Notes under the pieces: model-generated | The model's database searches: none | What the model was told of the DNA's origin: nothing | The model's input: the letters and a program-made list of their open reading frames with translations, nothing else | In this document: positions 44,359-55,908 of the stretch, piece after piece | How the letters are laid out: each line of letters opens with the position of its first letter | Numbering within the stretch: position 1 is the stretch's first letter | From: Tulasnella sp. 424 | Taxonomy: Eukaryota > Basidiomycota > Agaricomycetes > Cantharellales > Tulasnellaceae | Length of the DNA: 64,000 nt | Reading direction: 5' to 3' | NCBI GenBank assembly: GCA_019633425.1 | Contig: WSUB01000046.1 | Span: 185,883-249,882, forward strand | Position numbers and translations under genes: made by a program

Positions 44359-45487
44359 GAATCAGTTCTGTCGAAATACTGCCCAAGTAGGTTAAATATG
44401 CCAGCCAAATTTCGAGAACTCGTCGTTCCTTACTAACTCATATACCTTGTAGTATATGTTACAATGTTGCCTCTCCTTTTCACATTTCAATTTAAAGTCA
44501 GCGGTATTTCCCTCTCTCCTGCCCCGTAAAGTGAGGGCCCACGGACTGAGCACGATCAGGCAAATAGTACGCATTGACTCCTCCACCAGGACGCGTCGCC
44601 GAAACCTGTTCTTCGTAATGAAATGATCATTTCTCGATTGAATCTAATAGTGCTTTACGTGCTTTCCTCCTTCCAACGCTGTTATATAATATAATTCGCC
44701 ATTCTTCGTCAACGTAGGATCCCTCTGGATGAGCTGCTGCTCTCAGACTTGAACCAACCCAAAGCTCAGCTCTAACAGTGATGAGGGATGACTCTCACCT
44801 AGAAGTACCTCTAGTTGGTTGGAACATACACAGGTGGGACTTGGAGAAACGAGACGAGAAAGTTAAAAATGATTCTGCTAGAAACGAGGCTGAGCCCTAT
44901 TCTCCACGGCGCACGCTTCAGTTATGGGGGAATTAAATAATGTGTGGTGCATCAGCAGTGATCGTGAGCTGGTCCCCACACGCATAGTTAGGTTTATCTA
45001 TTGGAAATACCATCATAGTGGTGTGTGGAGCAGTGCACATGCTATCAGCTATGATTGTAAGCTTGCAAGTCCGCTGTGATCGCACCAGGATGAAGCACTC
45101 GTGTTTCTCCTTTCGACGTACTGTCTAGGGCTTCGAGAGTTTGCTATGTGAACACGTCAACGGTTATGAAGTGGTGGGACATATGTGAATTCATTACGGA
45201 CCTATGTAATCTATGTACCTAGTAGAAAAAAGTGGGGAGAGCGAGAGAGGAAAAATGAGAGAGCAACGAAAGACATGGGGAGACGTCACGTTAAAACCAG
45301 TAACGTCGAATCCTGATAACTTGAAGAAAAAAAAATTGATAAATAGACCTCAAAAGTGTATGAGAGAGAGGGAGGCATGGGAGAAGAAAGAAAGAAACCA
45401 CGGCCGCATGCACTGCGGAAGAATAAAGAACCCCCCAAAAAGACCCCCTCCAGAGTTGAAAAGACATAAACCCTCCAGTCGAAAATT
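44359..45487. other. Degraded third spacer and gene-free region
   Basis: The first ~540 bases resemble the two earlier F-box spacers but without a following fourth gene. The remainder (about 44900-45487) shows no gene, RNA or repeat. Confidence 0.45.
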
Positions 45488-47968
45488 TCAAATCGCTCCA
45501 GCAGCAGCACCAATACCGCTCGCAACGCTTCCAATACCTTTCCAGAGCCTCTTGATGCTCGATGCCCTGTTGCGGGAGCTGTCGCCTCCTCCTCTCGACG
45601 TTGTAGCAACGAGGACCCCAGATTCGTCAACGACGTCCGCCGCGGTGGAGCTCCTCCGATGCTGTCGGCCTTCTCGCGAGCTCGCAGCAGCAGCGACGGC
45701 GTCTTCCAGCGCCAAAGTTTTCGATGACGTGCTGATCTTCAAGTTCTGACCTGACCCCGCTCGCATGAGCGTCCGAGGTGGAGTAGGTTGTTGCTGTTGT
45801 TGTTGGGATATCGACCCCCCACGGCGTTTCGCCGGGCTGGTGACGGGGCTGGTTAACGGCCCGAGTTGGTCGTCTTCTTGAGCGGGGTAGTACGACCGAG
45901 TGGATTTAGGCGTGTTGAGCACCGTTGCGGTTGGTACGCGAGATAAGCTGAGGTCGATCGTGGCGTCTTCGAAGTAGTCTTCGTACGGTGAACCTCCGTT
46001 TCGTCGAGCCATGCTCCCGCTTCGGGAGCCTACAGGCGTAGAGTCGGACGTGTTTTCATAGTTCGGAGTCGATACTGGGTCCTTGATCGGTGGTGGCGGA
46101 GGGAGGGCTTTTTCTCCATATTCCTTACTCCTCTGCTTCGGTTGCTGACTTGTGCTAACCCTTTCACGTTCACGTTCACGGTCTCGGTCCTTTGATGATG
46201 CAACAATCATGAACTCCCTCTGCGCACCCGAATAAGTAGGCATCGGCGGCGGGTGCGCTCGTTCACCACGATCGCGTTCGCCTTTCAGCTTGGCTGCGGC
46301 GGTGGTGTTGAGGTTCGTAGACTTGGCGGTTGCTCCTGTCGCAATCAAAGGCGACTTGCTAGTCCCTTCTGCGCCAACCAGCTTGCGACTTTGAAGATCC
46401 TTGCGCGTGGGTAGCGGTGGTGGGACGAACGACGTCGTCCACATCCGGCCAGAGCTGCCAGTTCGAGACGATGAGCCCGTCGAGGCTGTTGCGACTGAAG
46501 TAGCGTCGAGGTGCTGTCGAGCTGCGTTGGTGGATGCTGCTACATGGATCGGGGACGGTCCACGAGAATGATGCGATTGTACTGTCCGAGAAAAAAGAAG
46601 AAGATTGTCACCGGTTAGATAACGCACGATATGTAACCGGTATGCAGAATTGCGACGCACCACTTCCACGACTGCGCCCGCTACCCGCGTCCGACAAACT
46701 AACGACCGAGGATCGAGCGGATCCTGCCGCGGGAGATGCCGGTGCGGAGCCTGCGATGGGGGGGAGGAGGCCCAAGCTGACCTGGCCGTGCATGTACGAC
46801 CGGGCGACAGGAGGGAACTTGTCGTTTGTAGGGACGAGAGGGGATATGGGGCGATTGGCTGAAGGTAGGTGTGTTGCGGATGATGCAGGGGAACCTGTGA
46901 CTGGGGAGGGTTGCGGTGACATTGAGGGCGAAGGTAGCGGGAATAAATCTTGGTCTTCATCCTCCGAGTCGTAGTACTTCTGTGGAGTCCAATCTTTGTT
47001 GAGAGATGATGTTGATGCTGCAGGAGACCTGGATAATCCATCTAGCTTCGATAAAGGATCCAAAGCCGCGGATGACCCGGGAGGACAGGAGGTCGCGTGC
47101 AACCCTGGACACTGGTCGGGAATAGGTCCACAGAACCCATCGTCATCGTCGTCTTCAGCATCGTCTCCGTCCAACACCCTGTTCCACTTGTAATTACAAG
47201 CTCTCTTCAGGCCGGCCAGTATATCCCCTCGTTCCTCTTCATCATCGCGCTTCTTCTTGGCTGCGGCAGCCGCACTCCAGGAAATCCGGTAGGAATTGCC
47301 CATGGAGTAAGCCAAGTCCGTAGCTTCGTTGCACGTATCGCAGCAAGGTTGAAGTGGGATGATTTCTGTGGGAATACAGAGGTGATGCGCGGGGGCTGGA
47401 GGGGGTGAGGTTGACACCGAATTTGGGGGAGGCGAGGACCGGGACATTGAACGACCGCGAACATGGACCGGGGATGGAGGAGGAGAGTGATGGAATGCGC
47501 CAGGTGGGGTTGGGGAGATGGGTGTTGGCGGGATGTCCCGGTTCGGGCTCTTGAGGCAGCTGCGAAGGGGCAACTGCACCTGCACCGGTGGATATGTGGT
47601 CAAGGAGTTTTTCCGCGCTCTATAACAAACTCATGAGTGAGGTTCTTTGGTCCTGGAGAAAAGGACAGGACGTACCCTGACACTCGACGTCCTAATCGTG
47701 GACTGGTCGCACCAGGTGAATCGTCGGTCACTTGAGGCGAACTCGACTCGGTCGACGACGATCGTCGCGCATGGGATGACGCCCTCCCTCCTAGTGTGGT
47801 GGGTAGATGCAAAGCGAATCCCTTTGCGATTGGGTTGAAGGCCCGAAAGATGGCACCAGCAGCACCCGAGGGTGACTGGCTGGGCACGGTGAGTTCATGG
47901 TCTAGGATGAGGACGCAAGATTGACTGAAATGGACGGCTCGAGCAGCAGATAGCGATTGGGCTTCCAT
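45488..47968 (-). CDS. Long low-complexity protein, unknown function
   Basis: Exons 47676-47968, 46661-47619 and 45488-46581 give 781 aa with consistent phases. The N-terminus ('MEAQSLSAARAVHFSQSCVL') may be ordered. The middle has 'LPLRSCLKSPNRDIPPTPI', a cysteine-containing patch 'PLQPCCDTCNEATDLAYSMG' and 'AACNYKWNRV'-like sequence next to an acidic run. Then follow long Ser/Pro, Arg/Glu/Asp ('DRDRERERERV') and poly-Gln stretches, ending in the hydrophobic Gly/Ala tail 'GIGSVASGIGAAAGAI'. No catalytic domain is recognised. It is probably a conserved fungal disordered scaffold or regulator (inference). Confidence 0.75.
45787..45807 (-). repeat. Poly-glutamine coding run
   Basis: A short CAG/CAA run encodes seven glutamines within the low-complexity protein gene. 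Confidence 0.8.
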
Positions 47969-49034
47969 ATCATGGAAAGAGAGAGAAAAAGCTCGAGCCT
48001 AGGAGAAGGGCGTAGTCGAGAGGAGAGAGTAGAGAGCAGAGTAGAGGATGGGGAGGAGAATGCTGGAGTGCTGGTGATGCAAATGCTTCAGGGGCCTTTT
48101 GCGAGAGAAGGTTTGAGCTCCACAAAAAAGAGAGGATCGTTCCACTGGGTTTCGCCCAATGCCGCTCGTAATTTTGTACTTTAATGCCTTGATGGCTGTT
48201 GTCGTCGTCTTCGTGGTCGTCGTTGATGGGCTTCGTTTTGCAGTGCGATTCTTTTTTTTCGTTGGTGTTGAGGGGAGGGGAGGATGGTTTCGATTCGGAC
48301 TGAGAAGAACAGGGGCGGGGACGGAAATCAGAATGCCCTCCAGGTCCAGGATCGTTGTTTTCCCGCCTGCGATCATGGCCCAATCCCCCCATCGCACGAC
48401 TCCATCGGGAACGTGCACAGAATCTCTCAGTCTCAGGATCATCATCGATGCTCGGTGTTCTTTACCCTGATGCGCTTTGTGGCGGTTTAGGCAAGACCGG
48501 CATGTGCCACTGCACACACATCGTACCATTCTAGCTTATGTCTAAAACGCACAATGAAGAACGTAACAAGCGACAATCCCATTTCAGGGCACCTCTAACA
48601 TTTCGCGATCGCCCGGTAATAATAGGAGTCTCTCATGATCACCTCAAGAACCTCGTCCCATATCCGAATTTGGACTGGCTTCCAAATGAACTCGGCGCGA
48701 GGATAACTTTAGCTACTCACAAGCCCTTTCTCGCCCCTCGCCCCTCGTCACGAATCACAATGAGCTCACTGCCAACGACAAAGCTCACGGATGCAAAACT
48801 GAAGCCGACCACGTAGTGGCGTCGAACGGATCTATTCGTCCATGTGCCTCCCATGCAGAGCAGTCCCATGCGGATTTGCTTGGCATTCGGAGCTTATAAT
48901 TAGCGCCTAGGTCACCCAGCTCGTCGTTCCGGCTACCCACGGCGTTCAACGTACGACACAAAACCTCTCCAGAAGATATGGATAAAGAAGGGGTATTCAT
49001 AATGTAACATCCAACCGAGACCAACCACCGCGCA
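47969..49034. other. Intergenic region; left edge of the duplicated module near 48960
   Basis: About 1.07 kb upstream of the low-complexity gene. A purine-rich stretch at about 47970-48060 precedes that gene's start on its strand. From about 48960 the sequence begins to match 57310 onward, so the left edge of the module duplication lies here. No gene is visible. Confidence 0.45.
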
Positions 49035-49354
49035 TTACAGCGCCTCTTTTCCTTCAACCTGTTTGTAGATCTGGTAAGCATGCACCCCTCCCTAACCGCA
49101 ACAACGCGACCCAGCCTCACCACCTGATTCTTCTTAGATTTCACCTTCGGAGGCAGAGGAGGCAATCCAGCACGGAATCGCTCTGCATTGGTGTGGAAGC
49201 GTTTGACCGCTGGCTCCGAGTCGCTCTTTGGATTAGAAGCCGCTAGTCCTTCATTCCTGCCACCCCACGCACGGGCCCCATTCTGCAGGTCTTGGGAGGC
49301 AGCCGCGGGAAGTACAGCAGCAAGAGCGAGCGTAAGAACGAGAGTGAGGCGCAT
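49035..49354 (-). CDS. Small secreted protein (module copy A)
   Basis: Exons 49145-49354 and 49035-49070 give 81 aa. The signal peptide 'MRLTLVLTLALAAVLPAAAS' should be cleaved after about residue 20. The mature part is short and hydrophilic, with the 'NAERFRAGLPPLPPK' motif common in small secreted proteins of agaricomycetes. Intron donor is GTGAAA and acceptor ACCAG; the second exon is only 36 nt. The function is unknown; such proteins may be surface or effector-like. It is the outermost minus-strand gene of the module, next to the C2H2 gene. Confidence 0.65.
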
Positions 49355-49800
49355 TCAGGCGAAGCGAGGAAGGGAAAGAAGAGGTTGGATCCATCATTGC
49401 AAGGTAAGAAAAATCTTCCTTACTTATCTCCCCGCTGAGGCTGATTTTTCCTTAACCCATGAGCGAATAGTACCTGGGGGATGTTTATCAGTAGTGTGTA
49501 CCTGATCTACCAGCTCCAAGTTTAGCATCAGGTACCGATACAGTGGCGGCATTCACCTTGCACCACACGGCCCCATCTGTGGCTTACCTTCGGAGACTTG
49601 TTCATCGCCGTCATTACCACCTCGGAAATTAGCACACGTGCGTGAAATATACACATCTAGAGTTTTCTTTTGCAATTGATAAGATACCAGCGGAGAGAGT
49701 AAAGGATACATTGCCTCAGGCAAGGTGAAAATACATCCAGGAGAAACGCGATAAGTGAAGAATAATTATAAGTATAATTCAAACCCCCTCATAACCCCGA
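49355..49800. other. Spacer between secreted-protein and C2H2 genes (copy A)
   Basis: About 450 bases, matched in copy B at 57721-58166. No gene is visible. Confidence 0.4.
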
Positions 49801-51420
49801 TTAAATGATTATCTCATCGTCCAAGAACGAAGGATCCATAACACCGCGACTTGACGGAGACAGTCCGCCAAGCGTCGTCGTATTCACGTCGACAGCCTGG
49901 TGCGCTGGACGAAGAGTGGGTGAGCCCATCAGAGAAGGGGGACTAGAAAAGAAGCCTTGTCCGTGCGAGCCAACCGGGAGGCCAACGACTCTCCGATAAT
50001 AGTGTTTCGTCGGATCGATAGTCGGCTGGGTCGGGAAGGCTGGAACTGGAGCCACGCTTGTCGACGAAAAATACGGCAATCCTTTCTTGCCTCCTCCTCC
50101 GGACCCGCCAAAGTCGAGTCCGAGCACGTTTCCATTCGTGAGCGTCCCGATGGGAGACGTCATCGTCGGGAAAGGTGTGTTCGCTCGTGAGGTTTGAGCG
50201 TTGCTCGGCAGCTCGGTTGGAGCGAGGCGAGGTGCGGCGGCGACGACGATCGGTGCTGTTCGGAGTGGAGAGGAGCGTTGAGGAGAATACGGGGATTGGT
50301 CTCTGGAGATTGGAGGAGACGGCTCAGCGCTTCTGGAGGGCGTCGTTTGCATCAGAGGGGAGTGGCTCAGTGCCTTTTGCGCATCTCGAGCGCGAACCCA
50401 TTGACCGAATGGCGACGGAGACCGGTCCGCTTTCATAGGGACATCACCTTGGTCGTGATGCTCCGACAGACCGCTCGTTTGGTCAGGATCGAGTGACGTC
50501 GCTTTTTCTTCTATCTCGATAAAATCGTCGTCTTGGGAAGGCGCAGTAGCAGCAGCAGCAAGAAGCGGACCGCTAAACACTACAACCGGTTTGCCCGATC
50601 CCTCCGACGCCGATCCGGGGTTTTCATAATCCTCGTCAGAGACGTATCCCTCAGCACGGCGACGAGCTTTGACCTCGGCGATCGCGGGCCGAAGGAAGAC
50701 TTCGTTGAACCTCGCGCGAGTCATCTTGTTCGACAGTTGCTCGTCGGTATATGTAAAAGCTTTAGCACGATGGCAGTGGAAGATGTGGCTCTTGAGTGCG
50801 TCTTTGCGTTTGAAGCTGTCCCCCGCCGGAGCCAAGCCAGCCCGTCAGTCAGTCCGGCGACTGAATGTGAACACGAAAATGAAATGCCAAGTCACCTTCC
50901 ACAGCCTTCTGGACATTCGAACCCAGGAGGAGCGTGCTTTTCGTACTCGTGACGGCCCCGACTGGACGGGTCGCGGAAAGGTGGGTGTCCACATTTGACC
51001 CGACATTCGTACGGCGCGTTGCCAGAGCTTTCGAGACACCAACGTTATTAAACGACGTAAAAGATAAAGGATACAACCAAACATACTGGCTGTTCATGTG
51101 GGTTTGAAGCCCGATTTTCTGCGCGAAGGACTTGCCGCAGTCCGCGCACTTGAAGTTCCTGCATGGGTCAAAGCGTTAGTCAGCTACTGCGCGAAAACAG
51201 GGCTGACATAGTTTTGCTCTTACTTGATCTTGAGATGTACTGCATCCGTATGTCGTCGGAGGTCCGTATAGCGAGAGAAAGCCTTGGAACAGATATTGCA
51301 CTTGTGCGCTGAGGCATGATTTGAGGGTGGTGGCGTCTACAAGAAGAGAAAGGTTCGATCTGGTCTTGAGAATAAGAAGAGCGAGTGAAGACATACATTC
51401 AAACCACCATCGGAATCCAT
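49801..51420 (-). CDS. Four-finger C2H2 zinc-finger protein (module copy A)
   Basis: Exons 51397-51420, 51224-51336, 51087-51158, 50896-51027 and 49801-50815 give 451 aa. Finger 1 is C21/C24/H37/H42 and finger 2 is C50/C53/H66/H70. Finger 3 has C78/C82/H96/H101 with the unusual 'CRVKCGHPPFRDPSSRGRH' core. Finger 4 is C108/C112/H124/H127 ('FKRKDALKSH'). A long Ser/Pro-rich disordered tail with a Gly-rich patch follows, ending 'DPSFLDDEIII'. It is probably a DNA-binding regulator. It is divergent from the kinase-TPR gene and shares its 1.2-kb promoter region, so co-regulation is possible. Confidence 0.85.
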
Positions 51421-52655
51421 AATAACCTCGATAACGACGAATGTAAAAGAATAGAGGACTTTGACGGGGATGGACGGAGGGAAGGGAAAACAGATCTTGA
51501 CAGCATTTGACCGGGCCCAAGCGGTTGTTTTATGTGAGAGGTGCGCTTTGGCAGAGCAAGGAGGGAAGCCAGGGCGCGTCGTTCCAGGGCTGAGTGGACA
51601 AAGCAGTCTCATGCTCCGCACTCCTCGACGTGGTTGAGGCAACTTGGCAGAGACCGCTGTAAACGGCCGAAAAGACAATCGTGATTACGGAGAGAGGTGG
51701 TGGTGTTCCCTATGGTGGACAGCATTTGAAGTCTCTCGGCGAGCAACGGTTTTAGAACGGCTGCGAGTAAAAACGCTCAGCAGATTCCGAAAACGAGTCT
51801 GACGCTATCTCGCCTCTTGCAAGCTTGTAGGACGCCGATTATAATAAATGTGGGTCCTATCATGATTTCATAAGGCGTCCGCTGAGATAGAGATGTAGGC
51901 GGATCGGTCGACTGAGCGACATTTGTGCTCCGGCCAGACTGTCATTTTAACCCGGGTTGATTGAGATCGTAATGGATCTCATGTGGTAAATACGGTTTAT
52001 TTATGATCGAAGTAACTGGATATATCTCTTTCTGACTTTGGGAGTTGGGTCAAAATGGAACAGTCGTGGTTTGAGGTTGGGAAGGTGAGACCATGAGGTG
52101 AACCCTGAACTATACAGTTCCAGCCCGAAGCATATGGATCGTCCCGCTCAGAGAGTATTCTCTGGCTACATACTGGCGACGATCCGCCCGCCACCAGCCC
52201 TTGCCTTCGAAATCCGTTGTTTGGGGTTCGCGATCCGATGTGAAGATCTACTCGTAACCGTGCAACTTGGCCGCGCGTGACGTCTTGGCATCCCAGATAT
52301 GGCTGAACCTGTCCCTTATTTTAGTTAACTGCAAGAGTGCACTTGCTCCACGCACCAGCTCCAAGACGCTAGTCACGCATCTACCCGGAGACTCTGGACC
52401 TGCAAGCCCGGGTTCAAGGCGTCCTGAGGGATAAAGATAATGAGGGGGGTTTTCACAAGGCTATGAACCTCGTGTAAAACCCAGCAAAAGCCTCAAGGAT
52501 GCGGTGCACCACCTCAAATCGTACCAACCACCACCACTCATCAGTCTTTCGACGACACGCTCCCAAAGCCCATAGACATCTCCTCGACCACCCACTTACT
52601 TCCTGATTCTGCTCTTGCATTCTCCTGGCTTGCACTGCTGCTCAAAGTTACCACA
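51421..52655. promoter_or_regulatory. Divergent promoter region, copy A (MITE-free)
   Basis: About 1.2 kb between C2H2 and kinase-TPR genes, closely matched in copy B. At 52495-52497 it holds the single CAA that corresponds to the empty target of the MITE present in copy B. Confidence 0.55.
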
Positions 52656-55600
52656 ATGTCGAACCCTCCAACGGAGCAACTAGACGCTGGAACGAATCGT
52701 CTCAAAAGGAAACTCGATGTGCTAATGGAAAGGTCCCCGGTTCCGCATCCTCAAGGTGGAGAGGCATCCCGGTCCTTGACGGAAATAGGGACAGGACAGT
52801 TGAAGAGGATCAAACTATCTGCGGTAGGCAGGAATGGAGGCATAATTTTCCTGAAGCATTTCTTAATCGCACCTCGCTGCAGCGAGACCTCTTATCTACT
52901 CTATCAAAAATGCGGATATTTAATACCGAAATCGAATTCGCCGGCAACAGTTCCAAAGATGGGGGTACATTTTCCGACGTCGCCGTGGCTACGTTTGTCA
53001 GGGCGAGTCGTGGCAGGAAAAAATTAAGAAAGGTAGCCGTCAAGAAGCTTCGATTCTTTTTAAATGATGATATGACTGAGGAAAAGTTTCTTCGGGTGAG
53101 CTTTTGCGCTTGTTGTGTTGTTCGACGTGACTCACTCGTACTCGCCAGGTGTTTGTTAACGAGCTGCGTGTATTGAACAAATTATCTCATCCGAACATCG
53201 TAGAGATCATTGGATTTGTGGAGGAAATCGAGAACCGCATTGCTTGGCTGGTTTTTCCGTGGGAAGAAAATGGGAACCTTCGGAAGTTCCTTCGTTCTGC
53301 GAAGTGGGAATTGCTCGAGCGGGTGTCGCTAGTGCGTTATCAACGGGGAAGTCACCAAATAAAGAGCTTACCTATTATGGACGCCTTTTAGATTCAAGAC
53401 GTAGCAAACGGACTCGAGTATCTTCATACCCGGCAGTCACCCATCTGCCACGGCGACCTGAAATCAGTGAGCTTGGCGGTCCATTCATTTGTACCATACC
53501 GTCTTACAATTGATGCTCGCTTAGCTGAACATCCTTGTCAACTCGGAGCATCGCGCCCTCATCACCGACTTCGGTTCGGCGCGTGTCACTCGAGAAATGG
53601 AAGAACACGGAGCAAACACAGCATCCACGCCAGCGGCTCCAACGAGCCGCGCTCCTTCAAACGAACCTCTTCAGCTTAACCTTACTGCGTTCAATACCGT
53701 GCTGACATTGACCGGTCCCCAATTCTCCTTGCGTTGGGCACCGCCTGACGTTCTCAAGGGAGGGCTACTGAATCTGGCGAGTGACATTTGGGCCCTCGGG
53801 TGGATCGCGTGGGAGGTGAGGTCCCCAATCCAATCAAAGGCAATGCTCCGCTGACCATCTACCCTGTCTTACTTCAGGCCATCACTGATACCCATCCGTT
53901 TGAGGAAGTCAATGTGGACTCGGCTGTCGTGTTCAGGATAATGGAAGGGAAACTACCACCACTCTACGATCACAGTCAAGTCTCGCAAATCCACCGTTTA
54001 TGCGATCTTATGCTGAGCTGTTGGAAGTCGGAACCCAAGGAAAGACCGCCGGCGATAGAATGCTGTAGAATCCTCAAGTGGATTGTAAGTTGGGTGCCAA
54101 TCTGGTAAACATGATCTGACAGTAATGATTTGGAACAGCCCTCCTTTGTCCCGGCGTCGAAAGATGGCGAACAATCCACGATCCAGTCAGCTCTTCTATT
54201 CTTGCAACAGGGGGAAATCCATCGTCTGCAAAATAGATCTGAAGAAGCTACAAAAATGTACGAGCAGGGACTAGCCGTCATTCGATCTACTAAGGATCAA
54301 ACTGCAGAAGCAGTCCTATCTGTCCGGCTCGGGGAGAGTCACCGATTGCGGGACATGTCCGCTGGAGCAGACGCGGCTTACTCCCAAGCAATGGCCATCT
54401 TTGGGAGCATCGGGTATGACCTGGGCCGAGCGGACGCATTACACGGGCTTGCCCTGATCCAGCAATTGCGCTCCGACTACATCGAGGCAGAGGCGTCTTA
54501 TACCCAATTGATTGGCATCCACACGAACATTGGGAATGACCAGGGCCGGGCTAACGCACTGCGTGGGCTTGGGCAGATCCAGCGAGCGCGGTCCAACTAC
54601 GTCGGGGCAAAGGCCTCTTTCGCCCAGGCGATAGCCATCTACACGAGCGCCGGGGACGTCCAGCGAGCGCGGTCCAACTACGTCAATGCAGAGCCGTCTT
54701 ATACCCAATCGATTGACATCTACGCGAGCATAGGGAGTGACCGGGACCGGGCGAATGCATTGCGTGAGCTTGGGCAGATCCAGCGAGCGCGGTCCAACTA
54801 CGTCGGAGCAGAGGCCTCTTTCACCCAGGCGATTGCCATCTACACGAGCACCGGGGACAATGGGAGCCGGGCGGAGGCATTGGTTGGGCTTGGGGACGTC
54901 CAGCGAGCGCGGTCCAACTACGTCGATGCAGAGGCTTCTTTCACCCAATTGATTGGCATCTACGCGGGCATCGAGAATGACCAGGGCCAGGCTCACGCAC
55001 TGCGTGAGCTTGGGCAGATCCGGCAAGCCCGGTCCAACTACGTCGGTGCAGGGGCGTCTTTCACCCAAGCGTTGGCCATCTATGCGAGCACCGGGGACGA
55101 CCAGGGCCAGGGGGAGGCATTGGTTGGGCTTGGGCACGTCCAGCAAGCGCGGTTCAACAACGTCGATGCAGAGGCGTCTTTCACCCAAGCGATGGCCATC
55201 TATGCGAGCCTCGGGAATGAGAAAGGCCGAGCGGACGCACTGCATGGGCTTGGGCAAGTCCAGCGAGCGCGGTCCAACAACGTCGATGCAGAGGCGTCTT
55301 ACACCCAAGCAATGACCATCTATGTGAGCATCGGGCATGACCTGGGCCGGGCAAACACATTGGTTGGGCTTGGGCACGTCCAGCAAGCGCGGTTTAACAA
55401 CGTCGATGCAGAGGCGTCTTTCACCCAAGCGATGGCCATCTATGCGAGCCTCGGGAATGAGAAAGGCCGAGCGGACGCATTGCATGGGCTTGGGCAAGTC
55501 CAGCGAGTGCGGTCCAACTATGCCGATGCCGAGGCGTCTTACACCCAAGCGATGACCATCTATGCGAGCATCGGGAATGACCAGGGCCGGGCGAACGCAT

Positions 55601-55908
55601 TGGTTGGGCTTGGAGACATTCAGGAAGCGCGCTCCAACTACATCGATGAAGAGGCGTCTTACACCCAAGCGATGGCCATCTATGCGAGCATCGGGGATGA
55701 TCAGGGCCGGGCGAACTCCTCCCTGGAACTCGGACGTATTCGATTACGCCAAGCTCGCTATTTGGAAGCAAAGGCCCTACTCAACGACGCTGCTGAAATA
55801 TCCGGACGGATTGATTATGATTGGGGCATGAGCGTGGCGGACGAGCTCCTAGAGGATGTTTTTGTAGCCGAGAATTCTTCCGGAGCCAACCGATACGAAT
55901 ACGTCTGA
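52656..55908 (+). CDS. Protein kinase with C-terminal TPR array (module copy A)
   Basis: Exons 52656-52823, 52883-53095, 53149-53331, 53392-53466, 53525-53815, 53878-54084 and 54139-55908 give 968 aa. A short basic N-terminus precedes a kinase domain. It has a glycine-rich loop near 'KDGGTFSDVAVA', VAVK Lys110, helix-C Glu132 ('VNELRVL'), 'HGDLKSLNIL' (Asp210) and DFG at 228-230. The APE-like motif is 'WAPPD'. HGD instead of HRD marks a non-RD, TKL-like kinase. From about residue 390 come some 14 TPR-like units of 40 residues (pattern 'RANALxxLGxIQxARSNYV'). Such fungal kinase-repeat fusions are thought to be signalling receptors; the ligand is unknown. Intron 1 is 59 nt, with a GTAGGC donor. 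Confidence 0.92.
54400..55740 (+). repeat. 120-bp TPR-coding tandem repeats, copy A
   Basis: Near-identical 120-bp units encode 40-residue TPR-like repeats. A 240-bp higher-order unit is duplicated (about 55126-55275 against 55366-55515). One unit near 54640-54680 is shortened by 13 codons in frame. Confidence 0.9.

Larger units (their letters stand above)
38303..44900. repeat. Three ~2.4-kb tandem F-box duplication units
   Basis: Gene starts at 38303, 40564 and 43021 give periods of about 2.26 kb (including the 177-nt artefact) and 2.46 kb. Coding and spacer sequence repeat, and similarity fades after about 44900. Confidence 0.85.
48960..55908. repeat. Tandem module duplication, copy A
   Basis: Copy A contains a secreted-protein gene, a C2H2 gene and a kinase-TPR gene, repeated at about 57310 to the window end. 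Equivalent start and stop codons are offset by 8337-8366 bp on the left and 8605 bp in the kinase; the difference is largely the 246-bp MITE in copy B. Confidence 0.9.

Noticed and set aside
54439..55668. 409-codon open frame antisense to the TPR array
   Set aside because: It is a by-product of the 120-bp repeat and its biased codons; other frames across the same array are also open, and the sense strand has a clear spliced kinase-TPR gene.
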